NCBI GenBank assembly: GCA_035041965.1 | Contig: JAPYMA010000913.1 | Span: 1 to 64,000, forward strand | Source of the DNA: Anisakis pegreffii | Lineage: Eukaryota; Nematoda; Chromadorea; Rhabditida; Anisakidae | Length of the DNA stretch: 64,000 nt | Direction of reading: 5' to 3' | Notes under the pieces: model-generated | Database searches by the model: none | The model's input: the letters and a program-made list of their open reading frames with translations, nothing else | Told to the model about the DNA's origin: nothing | Shown here: positions 47,734 through 61,723 of the stretch, in pieces | Layout of the letters: each line of letters starts with the position of its first letter | Position numbering within the stretch: position 1 is the stretch's first letter | Position numbers and translations under genes: made by a program

Positions 47734-50700
47734 TTACAAATAATCATTTTGTTGGTTTTCCGCAACAAAGTAGTCGAGACGCTGAAGCTTCAGCGGCTCG
47801 AAGCCAACGGTCGTAGTGTGTGGCAATAGAGTGCGACCGTATAGCTCAAGACATCTGCAGTCGGGGTCGATCAGCTCGAGCTGATGAAACACTGGCATCA
47901 ATGGTGGTTTCCGCGAGTGAACTGCTGACGGCGTACTGCAAAATTGGATTATAAAACGCTTATCTGTAGCAATATTTTTCACTGCCGGCTGATTGAATCA
48001 GTTGGATCCCTCATTTATGATAAATTCAATCTGAATTGATTCCGTTTACAATTGCCGCAATCTTAATTCAATTTAGTATGGATTCAGAGCGATTTAACAA
48101 GGTTCGCTCTTGACATCTCTTTAATTGATTCCATCTCCCCTCATTTAAGTCAAATTTTTCAGACATTTGCAACTTTTTTCTCACTGTTTATCTTGTTTTA
48201 TTCAAAAAAAACGTGTTATCCACATTACGAGTGTCCACTTAAATATGCATAATTGTTCTTCACCGTTTCATCAGTCTGCAGTCTACTTATGGGAACTCAC
48301 ATGAATCTTCTCCTAGAAAATCATTAAAACACACAAGTGAAGGGGATTGCAAGCGTATCGAACGCATCGTCGGTTGAACCAGAAAGTGAAAACTGCTACT
48401 AATGTTATTGGAGAGTTGAACGAAGGCTGACTTACCTAATCAAAAGAGAAACCTTTCCAATTCTCGCAGCATAAATGCCTACTACTGATTGTCGACACGC
48501 CAAGAAGATCGTCTCGAAAGGTACTTTATGATGCGGTTGAAATTCGCATATCGGCTCTCCACGAAGCGTCACCTCAAGCAAAACGAGAAAATTTACTATT
48601 CCTGCAGTCGTGAATGCTTTTTTATGGTAAAACTTTTCAAGCAAAAGATCAGAAGTATTTCCTCGCCAAAACTTTCCAGCCGAATGTCTGCTAAAATATT
48701 CATTTGATCTGTCAAAAGCTGCCAAGTTGCCAACACTGTCTCAAGACAAATCGTGATGTAAACGACAGCAGGTTGGAAAATTTCAACCGATAATAACGCG
48801 AATTTGGAAGAAATATCATTCCAAAACTATGGGACATCCTCAGATTCAAGTTCAGTCATTGTCTAATATATGACCGCTCACTCGAACTTCAGTTGATATC
48901 AGCTAGTCCAGGCATCAACTCAGCCTTTAAATGAGGTTTACATGAGCTCATTGTAAACTGAAATTGATTACAGGGGTTTCAGGCGGTGACATTCTTGCGA
49001 ACTGCAATGGGTACAAAGTAAGCAACAAAAAGTTGTCACTGAACTGACTCGTACGAAATTTTGAAATGGCATTCAAAGTGAGCCAGTTTCAAAAGCCCAA
49101 GTGAACTCAATATGATTCATGACGAGACAGCGAACGACGAAAGTGGGAAAATATCGAGATTTTCAGCGAACAGCAAGATACCTTGAGCCAGTGAATTTGT
49201 GCAAGATGTACCAGTCCATAGTGTCTGAGCACTGCTTCAACGCATCGCTTTCTCGTCTCATTGTTGGTTACCCAAATAGCCAACAAACCGGTTTCGCTTA
49301 GCATTTGATCTATTCTCAGCTCGAACAGATCATCCTCATTGAACATTGCATATCTGAACGTATTCATGCCAATAGAACGCATTCTCTGTGTTTTTGCATT
49401 GACCCGTTGATGCAAGCAGGTGTCCCCTTGTGAATATAAGCAATGAGAAGATATGTTTTAAAAGTGCTTCTACTAAGTTCAATCTAATTTATTGGTGCCA
49501 TTGCTATTTGGAAGTGACCATTGAGGCTGAAAACCGACTTTAGATCACGTCAAGGAAAATTTTTCAGCGCTGATAATACCGTTGCGGAGAGGATCCCATC
49601 GTTTTTAATGAATAAGACCGTGTCGTTCAACAAATGAAGTGATCGAAGGTGATAATATGTTCGGAAATCCCCTCACGGTATGAATAGCTCAGTCTCCATT
49701 CAAACGGAGCGATGGTCTGTGCAGCAGCTTGATCATTTTTTGCGATAAATGATTTGATTCGTCCATGTAACTTTTCAATAGATGGCCATTTTAAATGGTT
49801 TATTTGTAGAGAAGGTTGAGTGAAATGGTATAACCAACTCATTGATGCACACACTCATCATAAGTCATTACATGAGGACAACAGGCTTCGGTGGATTGCA
49901 TAAGCGAAGAAATTGCTACTGACTAACGTTTTCTTGCGTTTCACAGATTTGTTCAACCATGGAGGATCCATAACGATCAAATCGAACAGCGCACCACCTG
50001 AACATAGCGAGAAATTTTGGTGATTCTCATGAAACATCATAGGAATTCTACTTGGTCAAGCTAGCTGCTTCGTGCAATCAGTTTTGCTTGACTCAAACGA
50101 AAATCATTAGTTCCAAAACTTATAGAGTTCAGCAAGCAAAAACTCGACTCTAATTCCAAGCATTTGTTTGATTATGAGTCTATTATAATACTGACAATTC
50201 ATAGTAGGACACTGCCGATTGGAACCACTTCTAATGTAACCCATTCGGAAATTGTACGTTTTCAAGATGTGACAACATCAGATATGAAGATATCGAATTG
50301 TTAGACTGGAAGGAGGCCTAGAGAATGGGACGTTACTGACGGAGAGCTTCGAAAACAAGATATTTCAGGAGTGCATCTGAAATTTTGTTTTATGTCAGCT
50401 AAGATGTTGAGTTGACCACAACAACGAGCTAGTTTCCTTGACTGGATTTTTGACGCTGACCATACTCGGCTGATATGGATATTTCTAAAGTTACTCGCAA
50501 TGGATCCTATGACGGCGCTGAACACCAAACTATTGATGACATTTGGAGTGAATAAATGCAGAAAAATTCACATGTTCACTGGTCCTTACCACCTATAGAA
50601 CAGATCGTGTGTTTTGATAAAATCGCTGACATTCGCTTGATAAACTTCATTCATAAGAATTGATATGGATAATGGATTATTAGTATAGATACTGGATTAG

Positions 50701-53449
50701 TTTTTAGATTTTATGTGAATTATGATTCCCTACGTTAATATGTTTGGCTGCGACGGAAGGATCATGCCAAACAAGGACAAATGTGATGCTTGTGATATTG
50801 GTGATCAAACTTGTGATGATTTGAAATTGCTGATTAATTAAATCGATTAAGTTCGTAGACTTGTCAATGTTGATAGTTCGTATAGTCTTTGACAAACGTA
50901 CGTGTAATCAAATGCCTCGATAACGACACATCACCAACAATGAATGAGCTTTCTGGTGGAATAATGAAACGTTCTTGATTTCTACAGTTGAGCACTAAAC
51001 ATTTATCATTTTGGTTTGACCAAAGCGTGCATTCAGCAGGAATTTCGTCCACATAACTGCAAGATGGTTGAGTTCATTCCCATATGACACTGTTCTTTTC
51101 ATACGTAGCTCGGCTCGTTCACAGCCAGACAAACGATAAACTTGGAAACAAGCTTGACAGTGACTTCAAGATAGCAAGATCGGAACTGTTGACTGCGTTC
51201 TCAAGAGCTTTATTCTGCTTCAGCTAGTCAAGAAAACCCACCAGTTTTGCGGTGTTAAGTGAAAATCGCCCATTGATGCTTCACACTGACCCCTGAATAC
51301 ATCCATGAAAACCGATGGCCCTGCTGAACAACTCAGTTCGGCTCGTGTGACTGCCGTACGAGCTCGTAAGTTATTTTCATCATCTTCATTTGTCTCCGTT
51401 CTGGAGGACTCATCTGGTTGCGTTGGCGCAGTTTTGGCTCTTTCCTTGAATATCCCTTTGAATGTGTTCAATTGCGCTATTCGACCATACACTGCCTCTA
51501 CACATTGACAAAGCTGAAAAAGTCGCTCGCTCATTCACGTAGCTAAATATCTCAAGTGGACAACAGTTCCTCCATAATAAAGGTACACCATATCATTGAT
51601 ATTGCAGGCCTAAGCCTTGCTATGATTTGGCTTGTATCTAATTAACAGTCCCATAGTTACCCACGCTGACTAACAAACCATAGGTTCGAGCTTCGGTTGT
51701 TGATCGCAACTTTGAATTGAATGAAAAACTTGTACGAGGGATGCTAACAGCAGAAAAGGTTTTCAGCTTGCAAATCACAAGTTTTCACGCCTTTTTATGA
51801 CGGTTGAATAGATGTTGGGGATAAAATTTCTGCAGATGGATATGCTGTTCGCATACCAATATCATCAGCTCTGCGGGAACATATAAACTAAAGAATGAAG
51901 AATGCGATATTTATCATCGCAAAGGTTTTGAATATTGACGGCATCAAAATAAATCTCCAGGTGTCCAAGTCAGCCTTTCAGTTGGCAGTAAAAATTATTA
52001 CATCATCGGGATTTATACGATAATAAACATGCATAAACTCGTGACGACTTATTGTGTTTGCTGATTGAAGCATAAATTAATAATTATGCAAAATGTAACC
52101 AAACACATTTTCATACAGCGTTACTAGAGAATTGATGATCCGGCCAACAGCTAAATTTTAAATTTTTCGATCTGTTCCGATCACAAGAAGACTTTTCATT
52201 CTTGACATAAGCCTGATTGGGAGAATAATCCAAACAAAACCTCAATGAAGCTTTGATCTGCGGTTTCAATTAGTTTAGCGATGCGTTTCCTCTTTTTACG
52301 CTGTACCTTCGCACTTAATTCACATTTCTGTCGAGCATTCACTTGCGAATGCATTCGAAAAGCACTCTCCAACGCGTAGAAGTCTTTATTCGGTCGGAAT
52401 CTGCAAGATCGTTCGCATATTCAGGTGATCGACCACTGAACTGAAGGTAGTATATGTATTCAAGAAGGCTTGTTCATAGCGTTTCAGATGAACAACGAAT
52501 GAATTGACTCAATAAAGCAGATCACTGAAGAACTCAGAATTATCACTGAGTTTTGTGCTGAATACCAATACCGCCCAACAGTGCAATAAAACGGCTTGTA
52601 AACAAGACGATTTTGCCGAAATAGAAAGAACTTCGGAATATATGAATGGTATTTTTGACTGCGCTGAGGGCGATTGGTAAATACTGATGCACTTATTTTC
52701 TACTCAATTACATAACGTGCCTCATGGCTTGCTAAAATTCTATGAATCCAACTTCAGAGCAGATTATCAGGCCAACCAATTATCGTGCTACTACAAAGTA
52801 TCACTGATCGAATCAATAATTGATACCTTTTCAGTGATCCGTTCAGCAGTGCTGAGTTTTAGCGTTTAAACATCATCCCTCCGCAATTCTTCTCCAGTTA
52901 TTTTATTGGTGAAGATATGCGCTAGTTCTACTGTGGATTACGCATGTCAACAATGAATTAAGAAATTCACATGACCTCCCTTTACCTGTCGCTTTACTAA
53001 CAACATTTTGAAACTTAAAAACTTCCAGCACTACGTCATTCACATCCAGCCACCTTTATAAGACCTTTACCTCACTCATTTCGTTATATCTTTCACTGTT
53101 TTGGGTTACTTGCAGTGCTTGTAGGTCTCTTTTAAGCCAATCATAGCTAGAGGTCAAGAAAAATATAGATTCCAGATGTGCGGCGGAAAACTGGGCCACT
53201 CCGGTCTAAGCTGGCCATTGATTTCGGATGAATGAGATTTGGGAGGCTAGAAAGAATAAATTAGAATCAAAAATGTGCGATAAAACCTTACCCACTACCC
53301 TCATAAAGTTGATTATAGTAAATCAACTCATCGATCACTATGAAGTCCTCACCGAAGGCGCGTATACAACCGTCTCTTGACGAAGATGGGTTGTCAACCA
53401 TTTGCTCGTGAGATTTGTTTGAATACAACTGATCAGAATGTTCGGACAT
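47734..53449 (-). CDS. METTL4: METTL4/DAMT-1 MT-A70-type N6-adenine methyltransferase
   Basis: An S-adenosylmethionine-dependent adenine methyltransferase of the METTL4 branch; relatives are reported to act on U2 snRNA or on DNA. Exons: 53292-53449 (ATG 53449), 52241-52400, about 51291-51525, 50902-51056, 49928-49997, 49182-49383, 48436-48572 and 47734-47935. Phases agree at every join except that around 51291, where an alternative donor near 51247 may apply. Landmarks are basic KVQRKKRKRIAKLIE, FIIPPESSFIVGDV, the catalytic block LFDLIVMDPPWLNKSVKR, LLAIWVTNNETR, IHWLK, HHKVPFETIFLACRQ, SAVHSRKPPLMPVF, CRCLELYGRTLLP and LQRLDYFVAEN. DPPW is intact, so the enzyme should be active. The order and spacing match METTL4 from its basic region to its C-terminus. 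Confidence 0.92.
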
Positions 53450-56115
53450 CAGTTCCAAACTCAAACTCAAGCATCAAATATCACGATTGTCACTAGGCAC
53501 CCTGAATATCGTGTTGGTTTTTATTAACGGTGAACCGCAAACAAGTGCAAGACATACATGAGATTTCGACTCGTCCACATGAAGTTTATTCAGGCCTAGG
53601 GTTTGCAAAATCAAACGACCATTTTTCAATCCCGGGATCGATTTTTGATCCCGGCATAATCTGGGGATTGCACAATTATTGAATTACCGATGTGGGACAT
53701 GTTTAAACACATTTTTTCGAACCAATATGTTCATTATTAATCAGAAAGGATCTAATTCAGCAAATTATTGAACAAATCCAAGGAACTAAGTATTCAAATT
53801 CAAATTGATATTTCATATAATGATGCCAATGATCATGCCACAAGGGCATACTGCATATTCTATGCTAAGACATCTTGTCATCTCGGGTCTAAGCTAATAA
53901 CAGTACACTTGCATGTGAATATGAAATTCTTGATTCTCAAACACTTATTTGCAATGCTTCAAGTCCATTTTCTCTCAGTATTAACGTCAGCTGAATTCTG
54001 CCGTTTCGAAAATTTCGATTTTTTACGGAAGAAATGCACCGCATGAATTATATCATTTGAATTTTGAAATAATTAAAAGTTCGAAGTTTATCTAAAAAGG
54101 TAAAAAAATATCTGCAATGGATTTTCATCGAACCATCGAGCACTTACATATTTGATAATTTCGATCAAAAATCATGCAAATGTACTTGATATTGAAGCTT
54201 AAGATCCTTTTGAATGGAACAACTTTGCTCACTTCGGCAATGAACTCTCACTATGAGTGAACTCAATGAGAATTTATGTACATTTCGATCGAATGAAAAC
54301 GTTTCCAAATAGCGAAGTAAATAGACTTGCAGTCTTTAGAACACGCAGTTGAATTAACAGATGGAATATTGAAGCCGAACAAATCTTGTGGGAGGAAACG
54401 ACTCAAAATTTCATTGAACTTTGCTGCTCTTTGTTTTTATTAGAAAATGTGATTATCTCTGTTAGTCCATTACATAGAAATGCATCCAGATGAGCGTGAT
54501 ATAAACCAATGAAGAGCAGAATAGTTTGCAAAATGAACTCTCAACTAACAGTATTCGAGGCTCGACAATGCGTCAGATATTATTGTGTCACGAAAACTAC
54601 ACAACAAGTAATCATCATGCGTTATAAGATATATAAAATCAAAATCATCATCTGATGAAATCAATTCATACATCATTCGATTGAAATGAAAAATTCATCA
54701 ACAATAAGTATTATTCTTATCTTCAAAAATCGATTTTATTGATCAAGATCATGAGAATGCAAAAGAAATCAACGAAATAATCTAAAACTACTCTAAAATT
54801 CACATAGAACATATTCGATTCAAACCATAGCAATAGAATAAGCTCATTATCCGTTATTCAATCGCTCAATTAAGAAATTCAACTCGATGTTCAAGCTTTT
54901 CCTGACTCGTCAGCCAAATTATGCAAGCGAACAAGAGAATTATGCAAACGTAAAGCAACAAACCCAATGGTGACATAAACAAACAAAAAAGAAATAAATT
55001 ATGTGATATTATATTGTATGAGTATAGTGTTCCTCAAGCATGCTTTCATTGCCCAAATGCTGTATACTGGGTGCCGGAACTAAGCCTTTTTGCATATCTC
55101 TTGAAATGAGATATTCATTTTGTTGAACTCATTAATGAGATCGAACTTTGTCAAAGATTTTGGACCGACGCGTTCTGAATCGAACTCACGCCTTCTGAAC
55201 AGATCGTCGGATCCTCAAAGCTCAGCATCGTTACACCAGTACACTATCGGCCCATTGCTCAATCATTTCTATTTGACTTAAGTACTATCTTTGAGTAGTA
55301 TCATCATTTTATGCTAGCTTTTCGCGCTAGTCGCGACACTGGGGACTGGCTAAATAGTGTCTAGTATTGGAAGGTCTGTATGCATGAAACTCTTTCAGAA
55401 GACGACAGGTACGAGAATAAATTTTCCTGGAAAAATCAAGTGTGACCCCAGTCTATAAGCGACAAATTCACTAGTTCGTTGGTGAGTACTAGGGCATGAT
55501 TGAGGAGCGCTGATCAAAACAATAAAAAAGCGAACAAAACAACTACTATGGAATGTTTCAAAGCAAGAGCATCGCTAGCAAGAATATAGCTGCTTTCTCT
55601 TAATACTGGCTTCATTGTTTTTTCAAGGGAAGCGGACCCTTTCTCTTAGGCTTTGATGGAAATTCTACTCGAATGAGTAGAATTTATATGTACACAATAA
55701 GACCGACAATGGCTGTTCTGTTCATTGATCTTCAGTGAAACAACAATGACAGGCGCCTCAAACGATTCAGCGTCGACAAGCGGCTAATCTACGAATGATC
55801 CAGGAAAATAAGAACAATCAGAGCAAAACATTCCCTCTGATGACTCGATTTCAGATGGTTCGCTTCCCACAGACGAAAGTATTTTCAGTTTCCATTAATT
55901 TTAAAAACTGGCCTATTCTTAGCTGGCAAGTGGAAGCTTCCGATCGATGGACTTGGAATTTGCTCAGTATAAACAAATTTTGACTAATACAAAATGAATT
56001 CGATCTGATTTCGTTCAGATTCCGGCCCATGCATGTTTCGGTTAGATTCCAATCGATTTCGATCACACTGAAAACCTCCCAATTTGACCGGGCCTTTTTT
56101 GGTTCGGTTATATTG
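53450..56115. other. Intergenic interval between METTL4 and the ZIP gene
   Basis: Mostly featureless AT-rich DNA. A small hairpin, TCCCGGGATC-GATTTTT-GATCCCGG, occurs around 53630-53655. The tRNA-like repeat at 55075-55345 is described separately. Open frames at 53768-54046 and 55795-55983 show no splice partners or motifs. Confidence 0.4.
55075..55345 (-). repeat. tRNA-containing repeat (SINE-like), copy 1
   Basis: On the minus strand, near 55159-55251, a tRNA-like unit starts GGGCCGATAGTGTACTGG and ends in TCGGTCC. The seven-base acceptor stem GGGCCGA/TCGGTCC pairs fully (one G-U). TAGTGTACTGG resembles an A box and GAGTTCGATTC a B box. At about 92 nt, and with flanks shared with the copy at 58168-58410, it is a repeat derived from a tRNA rather than a plain tRNA gene. 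Confidence 0.65.
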
Positions 56116-59100
56116 TCAGTGACTATTTGTACTTAAACCACTATGCTTATTGATGCTAGCCATTGCATGGTGCCGTCCAAAAACAACGCTTAGGACAAAG
56201 AACACACAAACACCCATGATAACGGCCAATGCTTTTCGAATATGCATATCGGCTTGTGGATGTGGCGAGTGCCTCTCATCGAGCGCAAAGCTATCGCGAC
56301 GCTTTGCAGATTGCGGTTGGTGAGAATGTGCATGATTTGCGCTCAATTCTGCGCTCAACATCTCCACACATGCCACATATATGAAGGTTCCAGCCGCTAA
56401 ACCTTCCAGCACAAAACGAATCAGCAGAGAGAACTGCGAGTCCAGTGAATTCACCTGAAATACGGAACGCTTATCAACTGAAGATGATCAGGTTAATTCA
56501 CCGAGTATCACACTATGGATCAACGCAATGATCAAAATCCGGCTGAGTTATCGACTGCAATCACACCGGGTTCCACCGGGTCTGATGGTGGTGTTTTCAA
56601 TGACATCATTAGAGAACAATGTGGCTCAATAGTGGGCGTGATTTGACTGCCGTAAGAATGGATAGTGCCGTAAGCCTCAGTTAGCCCAGACACATATGTA
56701 TCCAATATAGGCCAATGAGATCGGTCAGCGAAAAACCACCGAAAACAGGTAGGCATAGGTGGAGGCTTGTGCCTGATTTCATTTGCACAATTTTTTGAAC
56801 TCCTTGGGCAGGGATAACTTTAGGTGCTTCACGAACTTCGCCAAAAGCGTGTACTCAGGAAAAAACTTCACTCACAAAAATACCTCTTTCAAAACCTGAG
56901 GCTTTACCCTCTACCCTCCCAAAAGTGATGCTAAAATTCAATCACTGAATGATGCTCGATTATATTTGAAATCGAACAAGCTGAAGCTTTCTTAGGGTAT
57001 CGCCTAAGTTATTGATTGCTGGAAGCCAGATTTAAGCTTAGCTCAGGCTTCGGATAAGCAATGGTGCTTTCGTCAGTGATGCACCCGTTCGAAAGCTGCC
57101 ACGAAAGTTTTTTTGATCCAAAAACGACAAATGCTACGGCAAACATACCGCAATCGATGAACACATCCCGACGGGAATACATGAGGCAAGTGTAAAGGTG
57201 GCCAGTAGAGCTGTGATAAACGGTGTTCGTTGCTTCACTAAATTTATGCCGAACGCAAATGAGCAGAGCACTTCGTGAAGCATTATTGCGAGTAACAACG
57301 CATAAAAATCCGATCGATTCGTCTGAAACGTCGTTTTTTTTGGTGTCATCGCACTCGTTCACAACACATACGTGCGAATAAAATACATCTTGTGATCGAT
57401 GTTGTAATCAATTTTGAGTAGTCCACATTTGTTTTCCGCCTCAAAGTTTCCAGAATTTATCCGAAAATTAGAAGATCCGTGCAGAATCGAATATGCATAC
57501 TTTGCGAAGTGTGAATGTTTTAAGTCGTCGCTTTTATCGGTTTTAAGTCGCTTTTCGCATTCTGATTGACGATTGATGGATTTTATGTAAAAGTAATCCA
57601 TCCGGCAGCTTTCGGCAACTCAAAACATTTCGGAGAAAATCAGAAGTGAACAAGAAAATTACTTGTACACCCAACGCGATTCCTTCGAACACTGAATGCG
57701 TACTCAGTCCAACCAGTAGGAGACACGATGAAAAATTCAACTTCTTGTTTGACGTTGTCAAGAAGTTCAGATGGGAATGCCCTCCGCCACATTCGTCTGA
57801 AGTGCTCACGCCATATCCATGCTGAAACCGGGAGATCCACCATTGAATAAGACTAGTGCTTGTATGGGATAACCATATCTGGACTAATGAACTCTGATCC
57901 GGGGAATTTCATTGTCCAAATCGCAACACTTGATAAAATATGACATTTTACATAATTCTGCTAATATATATTCTTCTGGAATCACACATCCATCATTCCC
58001 AATTCATTTGTATTCAGCCATATACGCGGTACATCATCCAGTTGTCAATAAAAGGATAAATCCGCACATAACAGCGCCATCTCTGCTCTCGTCATTCAGA
58101 ACGCAGTGAACCAAAATCTCATTATATCATCACTGTTGCTTTTCCGTCGTCATTACTTTAGCTTTGACTTCTGTCGCAACTAAGCCCTCCTGATTATCTC
58201 TTGAATGAGATCAAACTTTGTCAAAGATTTTGGACCGACGTGTTCTGAATCGAACTCACGCCCTCTGAACAGATCGTCGGATCGTTAAAGCCCAGCATCG
58301 TTACACCACTACACTATCCGTCATTTGCTCAACCATTTCTATTTGATTTAAGTACTATCTTTTTTAAGGACTATCATCATTGAATGCTGGCTTTTCGCGC
58401 TAGTCGCGGCAACTTCCATCCATGACAGTATTTCAGTCCCAGCATTATTTCCGGATTGAAAAAAGACCGAGATTTAGCAAACACTGCATAAATCGTTCTT
58501 CATCTGATCATTTCTTTTCATATTACCAACAGAAATACCCAAAACAACCAAGATCAAGCAAAAACCTACAATATCGCTATCACCATCACCGTACTCATCA
58601 ACCACCCGACGGAATTCAATCTTTGGGCTGCCCGTCGACTCGGCAGCAATCCTCTCACTGTCAATGCCGACAAACGGCTCTCGCTCCTGATTCTCCTCCA
58701 AATCATCGCCATCCGAACAGTCGAAACGATTCGACACCAGCGGCTCTTGATCGCCTTCAAACGACAGCAACGTCGATGTGGCCAACGAATTCGGTGCCAC
58801 TTTTTGGTGTCGTCCACCCGCATCTTTATAAGACGCACAATTCGTTTGTTTGCTACTAGACTGAGGATTTGTTTTGTGGCCATTTTGCAGATACTGTGAC
58901 TGACGACTTAAATTTGCGAAACGGCCCGAGCAATCGGCATGGGAGTTGGCAGCCGAACGGGATTGGAACGAGTGGAATATCTAGAATGGAACCGAAATCA
59001 AAAAAAAAATACTGATAAAGGAAACATGCAAACTTACAGTGTTGTATCTGATCAACACAGAATGAAATATTAGACAAAAAACAAAAATGGTAGAAGATCG

Positions 59101-59901
59101 TTCAAAATCTCGAAGTTACTAAAGCCGCTCACAAAAATACCACCTCACCTGTTCAAGAAGCAAGATGAAAAGAAATCCACACAGTACAATCAGTTCACTT
59201 TTTATTAGTATACTTGCCACATGCTTCTGATTATTATTATTATTATTATTACTGGTATCACTTGAATCCAGTGACCATAGCTGCCTTAACTTCGCCTCAT
59301 GTTCTCGCAAATGTGGTATCAAACCAATGAAACAAGTCGACAGGAAAACACCACATGCAAAACAATTGCATAATGATATCGCATTACTGGATCGACTGAA
59401 ATAATGACTGTTTCACTAAGTTTCATGATAACTCACATAATTGTTTGGAAACCAACGACTAATCTCACCAATGGAGTGCAACCAAAAACGACTTCTGTCT
59501 AACATTACCCTCTACAGCTTGTTAGTTGCATTAGACGATCAAAAAGTTTACGACAATGAGCGTGATCAAAATTAGAAACATGCTTGTGAATTGGGTAAGG
59601 TGTTGGCAAGGTCTAAATATCAATTATTCCTTTGACAAGTATCTCTTGTATGCCACAGTTTGCAAATCTTTAACGCAAGGGAAAAGTGACGACTGGGTAA
59701 TGAACAAGGATGCTGATTCCACCCAAATAACTGGGTAAACGCGCAAAGCAGATAAATAACTTCGTACCAACAATCAACATACCCATTTCGTGATGATTTT
59801 TGCGTGCTGTCCGATCGAAACAACAGGCAATATGTACCAAAAGAGATCGAAAATAATAGAATCAGAACGAGAACAGCCCAAATAAGACTCAACAATAACA
59901 T
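56116..59901 (-). CDS. ZIP-family zinc/iron transporter (SLC39, subfamily I/II-like)
   Basis: A multi-pass membrane protein moving zinc or related metals into the cytosol. Exons: 59783-59901 (ATG 59901), 59149-59395, 58566-58980, 57663-57821, 57149-57322 and 56116-56454, about 485 residues. TM1 is LSLIWAVLVLILLFSISFG. TM2 contains NCFACGVFLSTCFIGLIPH. TM3 is IVLCGFLFILLLEQ. A long acidic cytoplasmic loop follows. TM4 carries LLLVGLSTHSVFEGIALG and TM5 MLHEVLCSFAFGINL, the two metal-site helices (HSVFEG and HEVLCS). LEGLAAGTFIYVACVEML gives TM7, and a C-terminal hydrophobic helix follows. Phases match except between 58566 and 57821, where a short exon is probably missing. Exon 2 encodes seven Asn from an AAT run. 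A GGGHSH motif precedes TM4. A tRNA-derived repeat sits in that same intron. Confidence 0.92.
58168..58410 (-). repeat. tRNA-containing repeat (SINE-like), copy 2
   Basis: A second copy of the element at 55075-55345, in a ZIP intron. The A-box region reads TAGTGTAGTGGTG and the B box GAGTTCGATTC, but the acceptor stem is broken at its 5' end (GACGGA). Similarity extends through both flanks, including GACTAGCGCGAAAAGC on the minus strand. It is not a functional tRNA gene. Confidence 0.6.
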
Positions 59902-61723
59902 TGTGCGTTCAACGATGCGCACTGAAACGATCCACTTCAATGGCGATCAATGAGAAATCAAAAATTTTCGACACCCGCATAAGTTTCGCTCGATACGGTT
60001 ACAGCAGTTTTCACCGCAGACAACCGATTGAAGCACAATAAGCACATTCGCGGAATTTTCGTACTATCCAAATTTCTCAATATCAATTTACCCACTCAAC
60101 TTTCACGGATTAACAATGCTCTGTGAGCCATCATATTTAAACGAAACACTGCGCAAATGGAATATATATATATCAAACGAATGAGAAGCCAGCCATATCC
60201 ATAGGGCAAACGCTTATAAAATGCTTAAATGCTTAGCTTGGCATAAAACAACAAGTATGTAGAACATTTCTAGAAGGCTCCCTTGCAACAATACGTACTG
60301 AATAAAGAAAAAACTGAAGATATATGGATACACAAACGAATGAAGAAGATAACATTTCAAAAAAAAAACAGAAAATATTTGCGATTCGTAAACGTTGAAA
60401 AATGACCACAAAATCCAATCACTCGAAGGAATTCATCAAAGCTGTTTCGTGCCGTCACTTCAAAGCATTCTCATGGATCATCTGCAGGAATAAATCAACA
60501 AATCGCTTCATACACCAAACATATCCTTTCCATGTACTCAGTCGTACTTTGGCGTTCTACATTTCCATCGCAATCCCATATGAAGTCACCAGATTTCTCG
60601 CCTTTAGAATCAGTGCGTTTCTCAACGAAGACACATTATCGCTCGCACATGAATGAACGGAAATATCTCATAGTTTGGCTACGGCGAGCGCCTTTTCAGC
60701 ATGTCAAAAATCTCAGACATCGTGCTGATGGGTTGATTGGGGGAGATGTAATGATGGACTGCCAGACCATCGAAGAGTATAATGGAGCACCCGAGCGTGC
60801 GGATAATTGCTCTAGACTTTAAGTGATTTGATTGTAAGATAAATTAACAATGAGACAGGACAATGAAACCTGTTGCCTATCAAATATTCAGGCCAATTAA
60901 TATTCGGCTAAACAACGCAAATAAACAAACTACATCGTTCAAGCAGAGCTGCAGATAAACTGCGATTTTCAAGAAAGTTTTCAACATTAGAATCACCTCA
61001 AACATTTAAGACATTCAAACATAAGCTTCTCACGATCACGAATGGACAGACCACGAATGAGACGGCATGAACCATTTGGTCGGAAATGCAAAAGTTCCGC
61101 GCAACATAGAGTGTAGCATTGGGATCGGTTGATCTGCGCCCACATTTATTTAATCAGCAATTCAAATCATAACGAGTTTATGCCTCTCTGCTATCACCAA
61201 TATCATTAATATCACATTCTTCCTTCGTTGGCATTCTTCTTCCCGTGCAGCTAATGATAATAACGTTGGAAATCATCTGTCTTCATGAATTTCGAACTTG
61301 CATCATTGATCTGGCAAACACAGAGGTTTTGGGCTACTCTCCCACATAGAGAGCAAAGACAGGTCGCAAGGTAAGTTGGGCAATGATAATCTGCGCCCAC
61401 AAAGAGAGCTAGGACAGATCGCAAGGTAATCGCTTCTCACGGTCAATATAGTGACCACTGAGAGAACTGCAATGGTTTCTCTGGACTGTTAAAACTTCAA
61501 CTCAAATAAAATTCATAAAGGTCGATCAATTCGCACACTGATATCGTCACTTGTAAGTAAAGAGAGGAAGACGTTGAAGAATAAAAAATGAATGCGTATC
61601 TGTGATATTATTAGTGCTGTTATTGTTGGTGAAAACAAAGAAGCATAAACTCGTTACGGCTTGGAACTGGTTGCTACCGATCGAAAGAAAAATTCATGAA
61701 AAAAATGACATAAAAAACGTTCA
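59902..61723. other. Interval with a possible mariner transposase relic
   Basis: At 60532-60822 on plus a frame includes KSPDFSPLESVRF and, later, LRHRADGLIGGD. These recall the SPDLSPLD and ADGGYIE regions near the C-terminus of mariner transposases, but the match is weak and the frame broken. About 60 bp near 60737-60800 (GTAATGATGGACTGCCAGAC) is similar to 18195-18255, so it is repetitive. Nothing else is supported. Confidence 0.35.

Noticed and set aside
49627..49854. 75-codon minus-strand frame in METTL4
   Set aside because: Exons 49928-49997 and 49182-49383 join in phase across it, and it has no METTL4 similarity.
56532..56756. 74-codon minus-strand frame considered as a ZIP exon
   Set aside because: The flanking exons 57149-57322 and 56116-56454 join in phase and match the ZIP sequence order without it.
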